Positions 14,201-26,584 of a DNA stretch of 64,000 bases are shown piece by piece. Made by a program: the position numbers and the translations under genes. The notes beneath the pieces were generated by a model that ran no database searches, was not told where the DNA came from, and saw only the letters and a program-made list of their open reading frames with translations. The DNA is from Paraspadella gotoi (Eukaryota; Chaetognatha). The DNA lies in assembly GCA_051294375.1 (NCBI GenBank), contig CM119270.1:6036027-6100026 (forward strand). Direction: 5' to 3'. Every line of letters starts with the position of its first letter. The stretch's first letter is position 1.

Positions 14201-17200
14201 AACAGACAGAAACATAGAGAAACAAGCAGACAGACAAACTGACATATACCCAGAGTGACTTCCAAACACCACCTTATCGTCATGTACAGACAGACATATC
14301 TGGACAGATTGACACAAACCTGAAAGGCTTAGCCTCCAACGAACTCGTCTTCTCCTCAACGAACTTCTCCAACTCTCCCTTCATCCTCGGCACCGCTTCC
14401 CGGAGTCGCTTCTCCGCCTCCCGGAGGCGACGGCCGTCTTCGGTGCCCGTGGACGTCGTCGTCGCCGTTGTCGTCGTCGTCGTCCTCGCAGCGCATTCCG
14501 CGAAGCGTCTGGTCAAAAAGGCGAGGTGCGTTTGCAGCATCGACGACGCGACGATCGAAGGTCTGAGAGAGTTTCTTCGGAGGACATCGTCGACTGAAGA
14601 CTTGAGGAGGACCTCGTCGGGGTCGGAATCGCTCGTCGGCATCGGTCTTTCGGCAAAGTCCGTCGACGCACCGGCGCCTAACGACTCGACGGCGTCGGTC
14701 AATCGCGTCCTCAACAGGATCCTCTCTTCGGTTCTTTTCGACGAGTCTCTCAGAGACGCGGTCGAATTTTCACAACCACCACCTCCTCCGCCAACCAGTC
14801 TCGAGAACTCTTCGACGATCCTCTCCGCCTCCTCCGCTTCCCACTCCGCCTCTTCTCTTTCGCTTAACCACCCCGAGTCTCCAGCGTCCCTCAAGCGCCT
14901 CGCCAGCGCCGTCAGCACCGACGCTTCCGTCGACAGTCGGCGCCTGAGGACGTCGAGCTTCTCGTCAACCGACGACGACGAAGAAAGAGTCTCGAAGATT
15001 TGTTCTTCCAAGGCCGACCTCCGCAACTCTTCGTCCGCGGCCAGCGCTAACGCGGTCGTCGAGAAGTCGAGTCGGGCATCAACGATGGGCGCGTCGAGGT
15101 CGTCACGAAGGAGGCGGAGGTTGGCCAGGAAATCCTCGACGGACGGAGGCTTCGATGCTGCTGCTGCAGTTGACGAGGCTAACGAGGCTGGTCTCGCCGT
15201 CTTCAGTAGATCCTCGATCGTTCTCGACGCTGTCGTCAACTTGAGCCGTAGCTGCAGAACGTCGGACTCGAGGCCTTCGACGCGAAGCGAAGTGCGTCGC
15301 TGCATCTCGTCCAACGTTTGGTCGCGGTCAAATTGGAGAAAGGTCTTGTCGCGGTCGAAGGCTTCCACGTGGGATTCAAGTTCAGCCTGACGGAGAAGAG
15401 AAAATTGAGTGATTGATCGATTCTATCATTAATTTAATCATTCATGGGTGTCGTTTTTCATTCATTGACTTATTGAAACATTTATTCGTTTATTTATTTA
15501 TTACTTCATTCATTCATTCATTCATTCACCTTCAACCCCGCGTTGCTCCTCTCGAGCTCCTCCAATCCAGACTCAGCTCGCTCCAACTCTTTGTGGAGCC
15601 GGAGAATTTCTTCCTCCGACAGAAGGAGCTTTTGCTCCGCCAGCGACTCTGCTTCGGCGGCGTCGGCAGCATCGGATGCGGCGTCGACGAGCCGTTCCAA
15701 TTTCTCTACGCGCTCCTTCGAGGCGGCCAACTCGGCCGTGAGGGCGGCGCGGTCGTCATCGGATGTTTGACGCTCGGCGTCGATCTCGGATACTTTGGCG
15801 AGAAGATCCTCGATTTCCTGGGATGGAGGATGAAGCATTGCATAAGATGTTGTTATTGCTATCATTGTTGTTTTTTATTGCTTTCTTTGTTTTTATTGTT
15901 ATTCCACCCCATGTCCCCATCCTTCAACAACCCCCGGCAACCCCCACCCCCACCCCCACCCCACTATAAGAACTTAGTAGGGTGGATGACAGAAAATATC
16001 ACAGGGCCTCTCTACCGAGCCAGAACGACTACACTATAAGAGCACCCCAAATCTTCTCACCCTCAACTTCTTCTCCACCGCCGCCTCCTTCTCTCCCTGC
16101 TGATTCCTCAACTGCTCCTTCAAGAATCCGATCTCGTCTTCGCGGCTCCTGACGGCGTCCTTTAGGGCGTCGACGACGTCTTCCTCGGTTGCTCCAGCGG
16201 TCCGCCTGCTCTGCTCCAGCTCGTCTATTCTCGTGTGGAGCCGAAGCATCTCTTCCTCGGCCATCGAGACCTTTTTTTTCCAAGTTGGTAAAAATTATTT
16301 TTAAGTCTTTAGTTTTTATATTGATAAATGTTGTTTTAATTTGTCGAAAATTATGAACTTATTTCTCATGAAAGGAAGAAATTATCGACTGAAAATGAGT
16401 TTTCTCTTAACCGAGTACCCAGACTTACCTGTTACCAAATACACCGATCTTTAATTTCCTCCTTAAAGTTAACCTACCTCATCCATATAAACCTTACCCT
16501 TCTCACCTCCTCCATAATTCTTTCCTCCAACTGTGAAATGATTTCGTTTTTTTCTTCCACGATTTTTCTGACTTCGTCGTCGTCTATTTGTTTGCAGGCG
16601 GCTTCGTCGGCGGCCGTGCGGAGCTGAGGAAAAAGGGAAGGCAGTGACTCTGTCTCTGTCTGTTTGTATCTCTTTTTTTATTTCTCTCTCTATTGTTATC
16701 ACTCTTTTCCCTTTCTCTTTTACTTCTCTCTTTTTTATTCATTTATTCATTTATTTATTCGTTTATTTATTCGTTTATTCATTTTTTTTTCTCTCTTTCT
16801 CACCTTCTCTTCCAAATTCCGCTTCTGCAGAAGGAATTCCGTCCGCTCCTCATTTCGCTTCGCCGTCATCTCCGCGTTGGCGGCGACGAGTTCTTGCGCT
16901 TCTCGACCGGCGTCGACGAGGCGTTGGGAGGAAGAGGCCAACTCCGCCTTCAGATATAAGTAATAAAATGTTTTATTTATTTTTTATTAATTTTATTTAT
17001 TCGTTCACATTGAAGTTTTTCCTTTTTTTTGGTTTATTTTTCTTATTTCTTTTTTTGTTTTATTTCATTGCATTTTTGTTTCGTTTCTTTTTAGTTTCAT
17101 TTCATTATTTCTTTACTTCTGTAATTATTTATTTCTTTTATTTAACACATGTCAGAACTGAACTACAAACAGGCTAGAACTTACCCAATCGGTCAGCCTT

Positions 17201-18597
17201 ACCTTTAGCGTCTCGACCCGATCCAAGACGGCGTCGTAGTCGCTCTCGATGGAATAGAGACGCTGCAGTTCCGTCTGGGAAGGTAAGGTAATGGGTCAGG
17301 ACGCGTCGTGTCGGGAAAGACATTCATTTCGAAACTGAGACTTCAAAAATCATTACTTTATAATTAATGACCAAATCATTACTGTATAATTAATAACCAA
17401 CCTTACTTTTCCCTCCCTCTCCCTTTGCCTCACCTTCTGCTCATCCTCCCTCTCCTCCCTCGCCCTCTCTTCCTCCTCCAATTCCCTCGTCCTCTTCTCC
17501 TTCCTCTTCAACTCCTCCTCCAATCTCCTCATCTCCTTCTCCATCGTCTCCTCCTCTTCTCTCAGCTCCTCCACTTGAGTCTTGAGGTCCTCGACTTCTC
17601 TCCTCGATTCCGACTCTCTTCTCTCCAGATCCTCGAACCGTTTAAGCTTCTCTTTGAGAGAGTGGACCTGAAATATATTTTTTCGGGATGAAATAGGGGT
17701 TTTATTGATAATTTGTTAAATAATAAAATGTTTAATTGATTGATTGGTTGATTGATCTTTTTGGATGACTAATTGATTGATGAATGGTTAATTTACTGCT
17801 GGCTCATGGAGTAGTACAATTCTTTAATTGATTGAGTGATTGATCGAACGTTTGATTTAAAGTTGGAAAGTATTTTAATTAAATTTAATCACTAATTTAC
17901 TTGATTATTTTGATTGAAAGCTTGAAGGTAAATTTTAAAGTTGTTCAATTAAATTTAATCGCTAATTTATTTGATTATTTTTTTCATTTAATGATTGACT
18001 GATTAATTGAATACTAATTTTATCATTAATTCAGATGGATGACTTATTGATTGATTTATTAAGAGATTAAGTGATTAAACGATCTAAGAAATCCTGAAGC
18101 CTCTTCAATTGAATTATAAATTTCTGGCTACGTGTCGCATAAAATTTGAAACTTCTTGACATTCTCAAGACGAACAATGACATTCCCAATGACATTCCCA
18201 AGACGAACAATGACATTCCCAAATCCCCGTCTCCTCCGAACACCTGCAGCCTGTTCAGTTCGCTCCTGCTCCTGTAGTCCTTGATTCTCGGCCGCAAAGC
18301 CTTCATCCTTCCCTCGATCTCGTTCCGTGTCCGAGAGACTTGATCAACGAGGTTCAAGTGGCTCGTCAACATCTCGGGGTCGGCCTCGTCGTCCTCGTCG
18401 TCTTCGTCGTCGTCGACATCGTCGTCGCCCGTCGATCCGCCGCCGCTGCCGCTGCCGCAGCCGCTGAATGTTGCTCGCTTTGACGGGACAGTTGTTGATG
18501 AGCTTTTTTGCAACTGATGGTTGACGAATCTATAGGATATCGGGGATAGTGAAAGAGAGAGAGAGAGAGAGAGAGAGAAGAGAGAGAGATAGAGAGG

Positions 18598-18683
<86 letters not shown>

Positions 18684-18868
18684 AGAGAGAGAGAGAGAGA
18701 GGAGAGAAGAGAAGAGAGAGAGAGAGAAGAGAGAAAAGATAAGAGATAGATGAGAAGAAAAGAGAGAGAGAAGAGAGAGAGAGACGGGACATGAATATGT
18801 GATTCTCGGTGGACAGACGAGTGAATGATCACTACTTTCTATCACGTCAGGTGCGAGAGAGAGAGGAG

Positions 18869-18929
<61 letters not shown>

Positions 18930-21217
18930 AGATAGACGAACATCAATTCGTTTATTATATCTACAACGCCGCGTCATCCCCTACACTCCGACCCCACCTC
19001 AACTCCGCCTCCAACGCCTCGATGATCGACACCTCCGCTTCTGCGCCGGACGTCGACGATCCACTGGTGGAGACGGATTCGGCGTCGGCTGGGCTCCCGG
19101 TGCCGAAAGCGTCCTCCGGGGGACAGAAGTCGGAGTAGGCCGTCAGGGGAGACTTGGATCGTGAGCGGGAGCGGTTCTTGACTCGGGCGCAAGGGGCGCG
19201 GGGTGCGGTGGCCGCGGTGGACGTCTTGGTCGGGTGTTGGGAGAGACCGTCGAGCTTGTCGAGGACCTTGGGATATTGATATGGGGCGTAAGATATTAAT
19301 AATAAATAAATAAATTTAAATTTAAAAACAAATTTAGGGAAAACGTCAATGTATATCGACGACGACGAGAACGACGAGGACGACGACGATGACGACGACG
19401 ACGACGATGATTTGGACATAAGAAAATCGTCGTTAAGAAAAAAAAAATCTGAACGAAAGTATATAAATGTCAACAAAACAACAACAACAAAAACAACGAC
19501 GACGATGACAACAACAACGACGACGCACTTCCGGCTTCTCGAGCGCCGCTTCCGTCGACGCCTCCTGGATGGCACCGGCGTCCTCCTTAAGATTCGTTTT
19601 GGCGCCGAATCGAGGCGAGTCGAGCCCGTGCCAAGAGACGCGCTTGTCGACGCCGCTCGGGCCGGCGCTAGCCGAGGCGGCGCCCTTTGGCGGCGCCATG
19701 ACGCCCTGGACGGACGGAAGGGGTTGTACGGTTAGTGAGAGAGGCAAAGGCGTCGCTGGGAAAGGTTTAAGAAGACGGCCAAGATGACGAAGAAACTCAG
19801 ACGGACAGATTGATCAAAAAACTGATTGAAAAAACTTAGGTGGACAAACTGACAAAGAAACAGAAAAACTTAAACAGACAGACTGACAAAGGAACAGACA
19901 GTTTGAAAAATTGAAAAACTGAAACTAAGAGCCCAATAAAGAAACAGACTGAAGAACAAAGCAGACAGCCTGACCAAAAAAAAAAAAAAAACACTGATAA
20001 ACTCAAACTGACAGACTGACAAAAAACCAGAACGAATGACCGACCGACCGACGCAGAGACAGACGGAACAACTTCGAGAGACCTGATAACCGGCGCCGCC
20101 TTTTCTAAAAGTGACGCCGCCAGCGCCGGCGCCTTCCGAAGGCGGGATCGGTCGAGGCATGGACTTGGCGAACTGGCGCAGTCGTTGAGAAGGAGGTAGT
20201 TGCTGTTGTTGTTGTTGCTGTGGTTGTTGCTGCTGTTGAGTATCGTGTCGGGCATCGATCTCGTCGGCGTCGGGCGTCGTCGCCGACGACGACGGCAACG
20301 ACGACGACGACGACGACTTCATGCACTGAACGATGGATTGGATCCAATTCTTGCGAATTCCCGCCGTCATCGCTGAGAGAAGATAATCGCCGAAGGAGGT
20401 CGTGATGGAGAAGCCGTAGTTTCTGATGGAGAAAGATGGGAGGATGGAGTTAGATGATTGGCTGGTTGGATGCTTGGTTGAGAGGAAATCATTAGAAGAG
20501 AGAAGAGAGAAAGAAACAGCGAGAGAGTCAAGAGACAGAGAGAGAAAATATTAATAGGCCAGGTCTCTGTCCTATGTATAGCTGACAATAAGGCACTGTA
20601 ATACAAATACTACTACTTAAACAACCGTACGCGACGAACAGCAGAGAATATTAGTTACAATATCACCTGACCATCTATTTTTCTAAATAACTTTCGCTTC
20701 TGCATAATAATAGGAAAATAAACGATATTTCGGATGGAAAGAACTGGATTCGAAAATAGAAATCTTCAACACATTTAAAACTTTCAAAATTTGAAGAGGC
20801 TCGAGACTTCGTTGGGCTTTTCTATATATCGCGCCTCTTTCTTCCGATATCTCTCCCCAAAAACCTCATCCATCTCCCCACCCACCATTTCCCACCACCT
20901 CACCTCCCCATCTCCACCTCCCCCACGTGGATGCCCCTGCTGAGGTCGATGACGCCGTCCGCGTCGCCGTCGTCTTCAGCCGTCGCGTCTCTGTAGTATT
21001 TGACCGAAGATCCTCTGAGGACGAACCAGTGTTTCTTCCACTCTTTGTCCGTCGAGCCTGTGGAGGGAGTAGTGAGATAAGGGACGGGTCGGCTAGAAGA
21101 GAGTTTGGTAGATTGCGGGATTTTTTCTTTTATTAGTTGTTACTGTTAGTCAATATGTAGTATGGCAAAAATTAATCGTTTCGTAGGCTTTGTTATCAGT
21201 TTATTAGGCAGGAAGGA

Positions 21218-21265
<48 letters not shown>

Positions 21266-21273
21266 AATAATGA

Positions 21274-21310
<37 letters not shown>

Positions 21311-24300
21311 GGAAGAGAGGTAAGAAAGAAAAGGATGGAAGATAAAAGATACTTTCTAACATGAATTATGAAATTACCTTCATGTTATCCAACCTCGCTA
21401 AATGACCCTACCCACAATCCATTTCCTCTCATTCATAACTTCACCATAACCTCACCCAAACCTACCTTGCATCATGAGCCAGCCTTTCTTCATGTACAGC
21501 AGTTCGTTGAGCAACGTCGCTTCCTTCGTACTACCGAGTTGACTAATGGAGCGACACGCCTCCCGCCGAACGGAATCGATCGACTCCGCTTCCGCCGCTT
21601 CGCCGCTTCCGCCGTTTCCGCTTCTGCCTCCGCCGCCGAATAAACCGCCGGCGCCGCCTCCGCCGCGGTCGCCGCTGGGAATCACGTCGGGCGGAACGAG
21701 CGCTGGGCTGGGGAGACGGGAGGATGGTTTTTGCTGTTGCTGCAGAGGCGGCGTCGGCTGCTGCTGCTGAGAAGGAGCGCTGGGCTGCTGCGACTGCGAA
21801 CGATGAGCGTCGAGATGCGGACGAACGGCGACGGAGGCGCCTTCGGGGAGCGAGGAGCGCCGCGAATCTAGATGTTGCTGCGGTTGAAGACGATGATGCT
21901 GCAAAGGATGTTCTTGCTGAAGATAAGGACGACGTTGCGGTTCGATGTTGTGCGAATTGCTGCGCAGCAAATGTTTCGCCGTTTTGGCGGGAGGTTGGGG
22001 ATCGAGACCGCTGCCGCCGCCGACGCCGCTGCCGACGACAGAGCCGCTCATCGTCCGGTGCCGAGAATCCGATTCGTCGTTGGTCGTCGTCGTCGTCGTT
22101 TTCGTCGTCGCTTTGTTTTCTTTGAGAGATTCGGATCTCGAGAGGGATGTCGGGGGTTTGGAAGGGTCCAGCTGAATTGGGAGGATGGGAGATGGAAGAG
22201 GGCGAGGACAGAGAGAAAACGATGATGAATGAAATTGAGTTAAATTGAGTTAAATTTTAGGTTTAGAATATAGGTTAAGGATTAGGGTACGACATTTGGT
22301 TAGATATTTCCTTTTCGACCTGAGGTCAGAATTACAAAACTAAAAAGCTTAATCTAACCAATGGTGTCATTTTAATAACGCTATTTTTTTAAAACCATAT
22401 TAAACTCGCTGCCAACACCGTTAGCACAATTGTCATTCTTTTATCATCAAAACATCTCATGCGTGTAATCATGCATCACTCCGCTTCATTGACCTGCAAC
22501 GCCATCTGCCCGGAATTCAAGTTGGAAAAGTGTTTGGCCGGCGGGACTTTGGCCAGAGCTTTGTAGAACGGTCGAAGAGGTTTTTGATTTGTTTCGCCCA
22601 CGTTGTTGTTGTTTACGCTGTTGGTGTTGTTGTTGTCGTTGAAGTTGAACGAGTGCTGCGCCCTCAGTTCCGGCTTCGGCTGAAGCTGCGCGGTGCGGGG
22701 CTGCAGCTGTACGGATCCGTCGCTGTCGACCGTGTAGGATCGGGCGCCGAGGTATTTTTTGTAGCTGCTGTTGGGTTTGTTTCTGGGAAGAAAAGAATTT
22801 AATATTGTGGACGAACGCGAGAATGAAAAGAAATGTAATAGTAAGAGAGAGAGAGCAATAAAAAAAAAGCAAAGGAGAGGAAAAGAGAAAAGAAAGAAAT
22901 AAAAACAAAAGGAGAAAAAAAGGAAAAGAAGAAAAAGATAAGGAAAGGAAAGGAAAAGAAAGGAAAGGAAAGGAAAGGAAAGGAAAGGAAAGGAAAGGAA
23001 AGGAAAGGAAAGGAAAGGAAAGGAAAGGAAAGGAAAGGAAAGGAAAGGAAAGGAAAATAAAGGAAAGAAGGAATGAAAATAAGTAGAGAATGAACGGGTA
23101 TAAACTTTTTATAGCCTAATTATTGTCCACTAGAAAATTCAAGAAGTGCAGGTTTTATTTTGGTCATGCGAACAAAATCATAAATCAATTTCTACTCCAA
23201 TTTCTTTCCTCGCCTCACCTCCCGTGCATCCCTTCCTCGTTGGAGGGCAAAGGATTCCTCTGCCCGAGACTGTGAGCGCTTTGACTCCGCTTCGCCCGCT
23301 CCTTGCCCTCCTCCCGGTCCCGTCGCCCCGGCGGACCCTTTCCGAGAATTCGAGGTGCGTGGGCGGAACGAGCCTCGCCTTCGTCGTCGTTGTTTTCGTC
23401 GTCGTTGTTGTTTTCCTCCATCGACGACGGCTTGGGATCTTGGAGTTGCCCGTCGGCGGAGGCCGTCTTCGTCATCGGGGGCCTTTTGTTGCGGGTCTTG
23501 ATGCTTCGCGGGTAAACGGAGAGGACGGCGCGCCATCTTGGGAGGGGGGGGGAGTGTTGCAAGAGGAGGGAAGGGGGTAGGAGTGGAGGAATAGTCAACA
23601 GAGTCAGACACTGTGAAGCGTGAAAACTCTGACACATTATTTTCCCATCCCGCTCAGCAACAGAACCGTCGGGAACAAAAATTTCCTACGGATTTATCAA
23701 CATTATTCAACTTATATTTTGTATTGTTATATTTATCAGTATTTAGGAATACATCCGTAGCGCCGCCAATAACCTCGGCCACCTGTTGATCTCATCGCGG
23801 AAATTGGCCTTGACGTAGACGGTCATCTCCGGGAGATAGACGCCGACGGAAAACTCGTGTCGCGTCAGGGATTCCGCGTCGAAAACGTCGACGCATCGGT
23901 TCATGTCGATTTCGCCCTGCGGAAAATGATATTAATATAAATATAAATATAAATATTATTATTTATTATTTATTAATCAATCAATCGATCGATAAATCAA
24001 TCAATCGATAAATCAATCAATCGAACAATCATTCGATAAATCAATCGATAAATCATTCGATAAATCAATCAATAAATCAATCAATAAATCAATCAATAAA
24101 TAAATTTATAAATCAATAAATTAATTAATGAATGAATGAATGAATCAATCAATCAATTATTCGATAAATCAATTGATAAATCATTCGATAAATCAATCAA
24201 TAAATCAATCTATAAATCAATCAATAAATCAATCAATAAATCAATGAATCTATAAATCAATAAATCAATCAATCATTCAATCAATCAATCATTCGATAAA

Positions 24301-24733
24301 TCATTCGATAAATCATCAATCAATCAATCAAATAATATCTAACATGCTCCGATTCAATTTTGGTGATCAATGTAACAAGAAGTTATTAAATTGATGTCAC
24401 CGATTGGGTGAACCCGAGCGAATCACTCTATCCCTCGACCTGCGGAATGGTGAGCGGATTCTCGTCCACCGAAAAGGTAAGTTCTCCGTCGTCGTAAAGG
24501 ACGAACCAGCGCCGCTGCCATTTCTTGAGCGAGGCCAACTTCTCGAGCTCGAGGTCGACGGGTGCGACGAAGAGGTAACCGCATTTAGTCACTTTGCGGT
24601 CAACTGAAATGTTGGGGGGGGGGAAAGTGGGAGTCGGGGTAGGGGTGGTGGGTGGTGGGTGGTGGGTGGTGGTCGAGTGGTTGGGTTAGGGATGATTGAT
24701 TGAGGAATAATTTGATTGGGGTTAAGTGTTTTT

Positions 24734-24825
<92 letters not shown>

Positions 24826-24847
24826 CAGAGAGAGTGAAGGGGGGAGT

Positions 24848-24882
<35 letters not shown>

Positions 24883-25385
24883 GAGAAAAAAACAGAGACC
24901 TTGTAAAATCTTAGACTGAGAATTAATTTAACGAGCGGTTGAAAACTCTCACAGACTTTCTTTTTAAAGTTCTGAAAAAACTATGGTTTTTTTGGTCCCT
25001 CTTGAAGTAATTCAACAATTTTGAAAAATTTGATCACGCTATCCTTCTTTTTTTTCTCTCGCTCTCGCTCTCTCTCTCTCTCTCTCTTTCTCTCTTTCTC
25101 TCTCGCTCTCTCTCCTTCCATTATTTGTCTAAGATAAGTGGTTCAGTAGTTTAGTTTAGTTTCGCTTACTTCCCTCATTACAGATAATTCCCTCTCGCGT
25201 TTTGTCTTAATTAACTTACAACGGACACACGTGACCTCAAACACAGGCAGACATAAGGTTAAACACAAACAATATTTGTGTCAAGTGAGACTTTGAACCC
25301 TTGAACTTTAGTCGGACACAATAATACAGGAATAATACAGGATCGGAATCAGGGAGAGAGAGAGAGAGGAGAGAGAGAGAGAGGA

Positions 25386-25439
<54 letters not shown>

Positions 25440-26584
25440 CAAGTTAAGGGTTCTCACGTTTTCTTCAAAGTTTTTTTCATTGTCAAAGACATTTTTGGAA
25501 TGCTTTCATTTCTTTTGGGAGGATTTTCCATCTCAAAATAAATGTTTATCTCGGCTTTATCTTTTTGTTCATACAGAGCTTACACAAATAGTTTTTAATA
25601 TAATAAAACTCTCTGGCTCGAGTTTTCAAGCGATTAATTTTCCAACATAAACATGTATTTTGAATGTAGTCTTATTATTTGAAATAGGAATACTTTGCCT
25701 ATGTAATTTTTATGGACATGATATAGAACAAACCACTTTCTTCTCATTGAACGAGACCAATCGCCACGAGAAACAAAGAATTAGAGAATTAATGATAATG
25801 AATGAAATAATGAATTAATGATTAATGATATGATATGATATCATATCCTTTGGCTATGACGGAATGAGCCGAGGAGCGGCGAGAGAACAGCAATCCCATT
25901 TCACGAGCTTGTCATTCACGCGCAGCTTTCGTTACTCAATCCGGCATCACAACAAACGCTGACTAATTTCCATTTCCGTTTCACACGGATAAACTTTCCG
26001 ATTTCGATCCATCTAGTCCGTCCGTCCGTCCGGTGTCAGTTCTAAACATTTTTCTCATTTTTATTTTGTTTTTCTTTATAAACTTTTTTTTAATTTCTGT
26101 CTTTCTTTTCCGCCACGAATTTTTGCGGTGAGGAAACCTGAGTTAAAATCGTTAAAAAAAATCAGATGTTGAGTTTGGTTCGTTTGTTTGTTTATTTTTA
26201 TTCTCTTTCTCGCCTTGTTTTTTTTTTCAGATCGTTATTGTCCAAAATTCTAATCATTCATAAATCACTTTTTTTTAACAGATTTATCATTAACTATGTT
26301 AGTGATATTATTTCTTTTTCTTTCCTTCCTTTTTATTTTTTTACTTTCTTTCCTTCCTTCCATCTTTGGTTGAGACTTTATTTTTCTCTCTTTTTTTATT
26401 TTTCCCTTTTTTTTCCCTTTTTTTTCCATTTCTTTTTCTTTCTGTCTTCTTTGCCTATTTTTTTTTCACCTTTGCTGCTTTCCAAGGCGTCCGACGTGTG
26501 GGCCTCCTTGTTCCTGAAGCAATGTTGACATTTCGCTTTGTTGAAGATGTTGGGGACGAATTTGCGGCATTTGGAGGCGGCCAT
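4545..26584 (-). CDS. MPRIP: MPRIP/outspread-like protein: two PH domains and long coiled coil (31 coding exons)
   Basis: This is an actin/RhoA-linked scaffold of the MPRIP/outspread family; the family binds F-actin, RhoA and the myosin phosphatase targeting subunit. Exons: 26584-26470, 24603-24440, 23916-23783, 23536-23219, 22782-22494, 22171-21466, 21057-20904, 20422-20083, 19705-19529, 19266-18998, 18529-18244, 17667-17434, 17274-17203, 16947-16804, 16623-16507, 16270-16061, 15817-15530, 15386-14320, 14102-13877, 13630-13474, 13126-12889, 12547-12307, 11870-11634, 7787-7660, 7311-7160, 6943-6831, 6222-6076, 5991-5848, 5780-5643, 5223-5009, 4845-4545. All phases agree, giving 2,506 aa. Exon 1 has the family start ([16 protein letters not shown]). 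PH1 spans about aa 44-150 ([24 protein letters not shown]). PH2 spans about aa 563-660 (KKHWFVLRG, then [14 protein letters not shown]). The coiled coil runs from about aa 985 to 2400, followed by a Gln/Pro/Ser tail. It is much longer than the ~1,000-aa human form. Exon 18 (1,067 bp) and poly-Ala/Thr/Glu runs add length. Small exons in the 3' third are the least certain. Confidence 0.92.
5350..5575 (+). repeat. R2 dispersed repeat copy (partial)
   Basis: This is a copy of the family whose fuller units lie at 35-36 kb. Shared blocks include ATAAAAATTATCCATTCATT, AAGCTATCTTGCCCCTGACT, GCCTCCATCACTCTTACA and CCAGAGTACCTGGCTTCCCT. It fills most of the intron between MPRIP-like exons 30 and 29. 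Confidence 0.8.
6330..6515 (+). repeat. SINE-like repeat fragment ending CCCCGGGCATCACA
   Basis: This is a GC-richer island in an AT-rich intron of the MPRIP-like gene. Its last block (CACCCCGGGCATCACA) recurs at 45.88 kb (GCACCCCGGGCATCACAG). A related GGGCATCACAGG occurs at 36.6 kb. The shared 3' block suggests members of one SINE-like family. I cannot define both ends. Confidence 0.4.
8790..9965 (-). CDS. Eight-finger C2H2 zinc-finger protein, intronless and nested in an MPRIP intron
   Basis: This is a single open frame of 391 codons on the same strand as the host gene, inside the intron between host exons 23 (ends 11634) and 24 (starts 7787). Eight C2H2 fingers run from about aa 27 to 325, for example CDVCPFT, CKDCNFE, CTVCEFE, CSSCSYE and CDLCRYR. 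Several are followed by HEPKE/HQPKE/HKPK linkers, a style shared with the gene at 1.85-3.45 kb. The C-terminal 65 residues hold a basic GRRRRRQ stretch (possible nuclear signal) and two psiKxE SUMO-type motifs (VKTE, VKQE). The likely role is nuclear DNA binding. A pyrimidine run ending in AAG sits directly before the ATG, so a non-coding 5' exon is possible. It cannot be a host exon: it ends in a stop, and host exons 23 and 24 join cleanly without it. Confidence 0.9.
   Translation of the reverse strand: MEPAKVKPLDIDNMIFGSAEYGAEMRCDVCPFTATTFDALEQHLNSHEPLSFDDSQNTYSCDLCYFKTAFPQRFATHKASHMSEGAVKRFECKDCNFETIDEGDFEKHRKTHEAKKGKGQSKKTHQGPESIQPECSTSQRPEDDYMVEKYRCTVCEFEAIEYKEFKKHQKKHEPKEDNQTRLGYGCQMCEYVTMDCSNFRRHLLTHQPKEERVGRKKYSCSSCSYETFDGSNFHRHKKVHKPKHLLVPNKKHVCGVCDYQTEDLSNFNRHLIIHQRQRDGSKSANGKRKRFACDLCRYRATSLRHLRKHLLSHELKCESLRMDFNDGGDSVKTEWGDESHFDPAVSGRRRRRQTDGTIEQNYVDSDPVEYKVKQEPVTNEDATLNDTRFEF
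9970..11633. other. AT-rich intron sequence with a (TTTC)n tract
   Basis: This is intron DNA upstream of the nested zinc-finger gene. A stretch near 10580-10760 is almost pure A/T with repeated TATATTTATATA blocks. A (TTTC)n microsatellite covers about 11175-11275. I see no exon. Confidence 0.6.
11175..11275. repeat. (TTTC)n microsatellite
   Basis: About 24 uninterrupted TTTC units lie in an intron of the MPRIP-like gene. Confidence 0.95.
13664..13866. repeat. (GAAT)n microsatellite
   Basis: This is an imperfect GAAT/GAATGAAT tract between MPRIP-like exons 20 and 19. On the minus strand it reads as Ser-Phe-Ile-His repeats, which is a composition artefact and not coding. Confidence 0.93.
18552..18927. 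repeat. (GA)n microsatellite pair in an intron
   Basis: Two long GA-rich tracts (about 18552-18785 and 18854-18927) lie in the intron between MPRIP-like exons 11 and 10. They are separated by about 65 bases of unique sequence. Confidence 0.95.
21211..21309. repeat. (GAAA)n microsatellite
   Basis: This tandem GAAA tract with a few substitutions lies in the intron between MPRIP-like exons 7 and 6. Confidence 0.95.
22918..23072. repeat. (AAAGG)n pentanucleotide microsatellite
   Basis: This is a long AAAGG tract with impure edges, in the intron between MPRIP-like exons 5 and 4. Confidence 0.95.
23975..24330. repeat. (AATC)n/(AATA) compound microsatellite
   Basis: About 350 bases of interleaved AATC, AAATC and ATTCGATA units lie in the intron between MPRIP-like exons 3 and 2. 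Confidence 0.92.
24739..24890. repeat. (GA)n microsatellite
   Basis: This GA tract in MPRIP-like intron 1 is preceded at 24650-24672 by a short GGTGGGT-type minisatellite. Further GA tracts lie at 25352-25436. Confidence 0.94.

Noticed and set aside
14443-15390. 315-codon plus-strand open frame
   Set aside because: It is the antisense shadow of MPRIP-like exon 18, whose minus-strand frame has coiled-coil content and fits splice phases.
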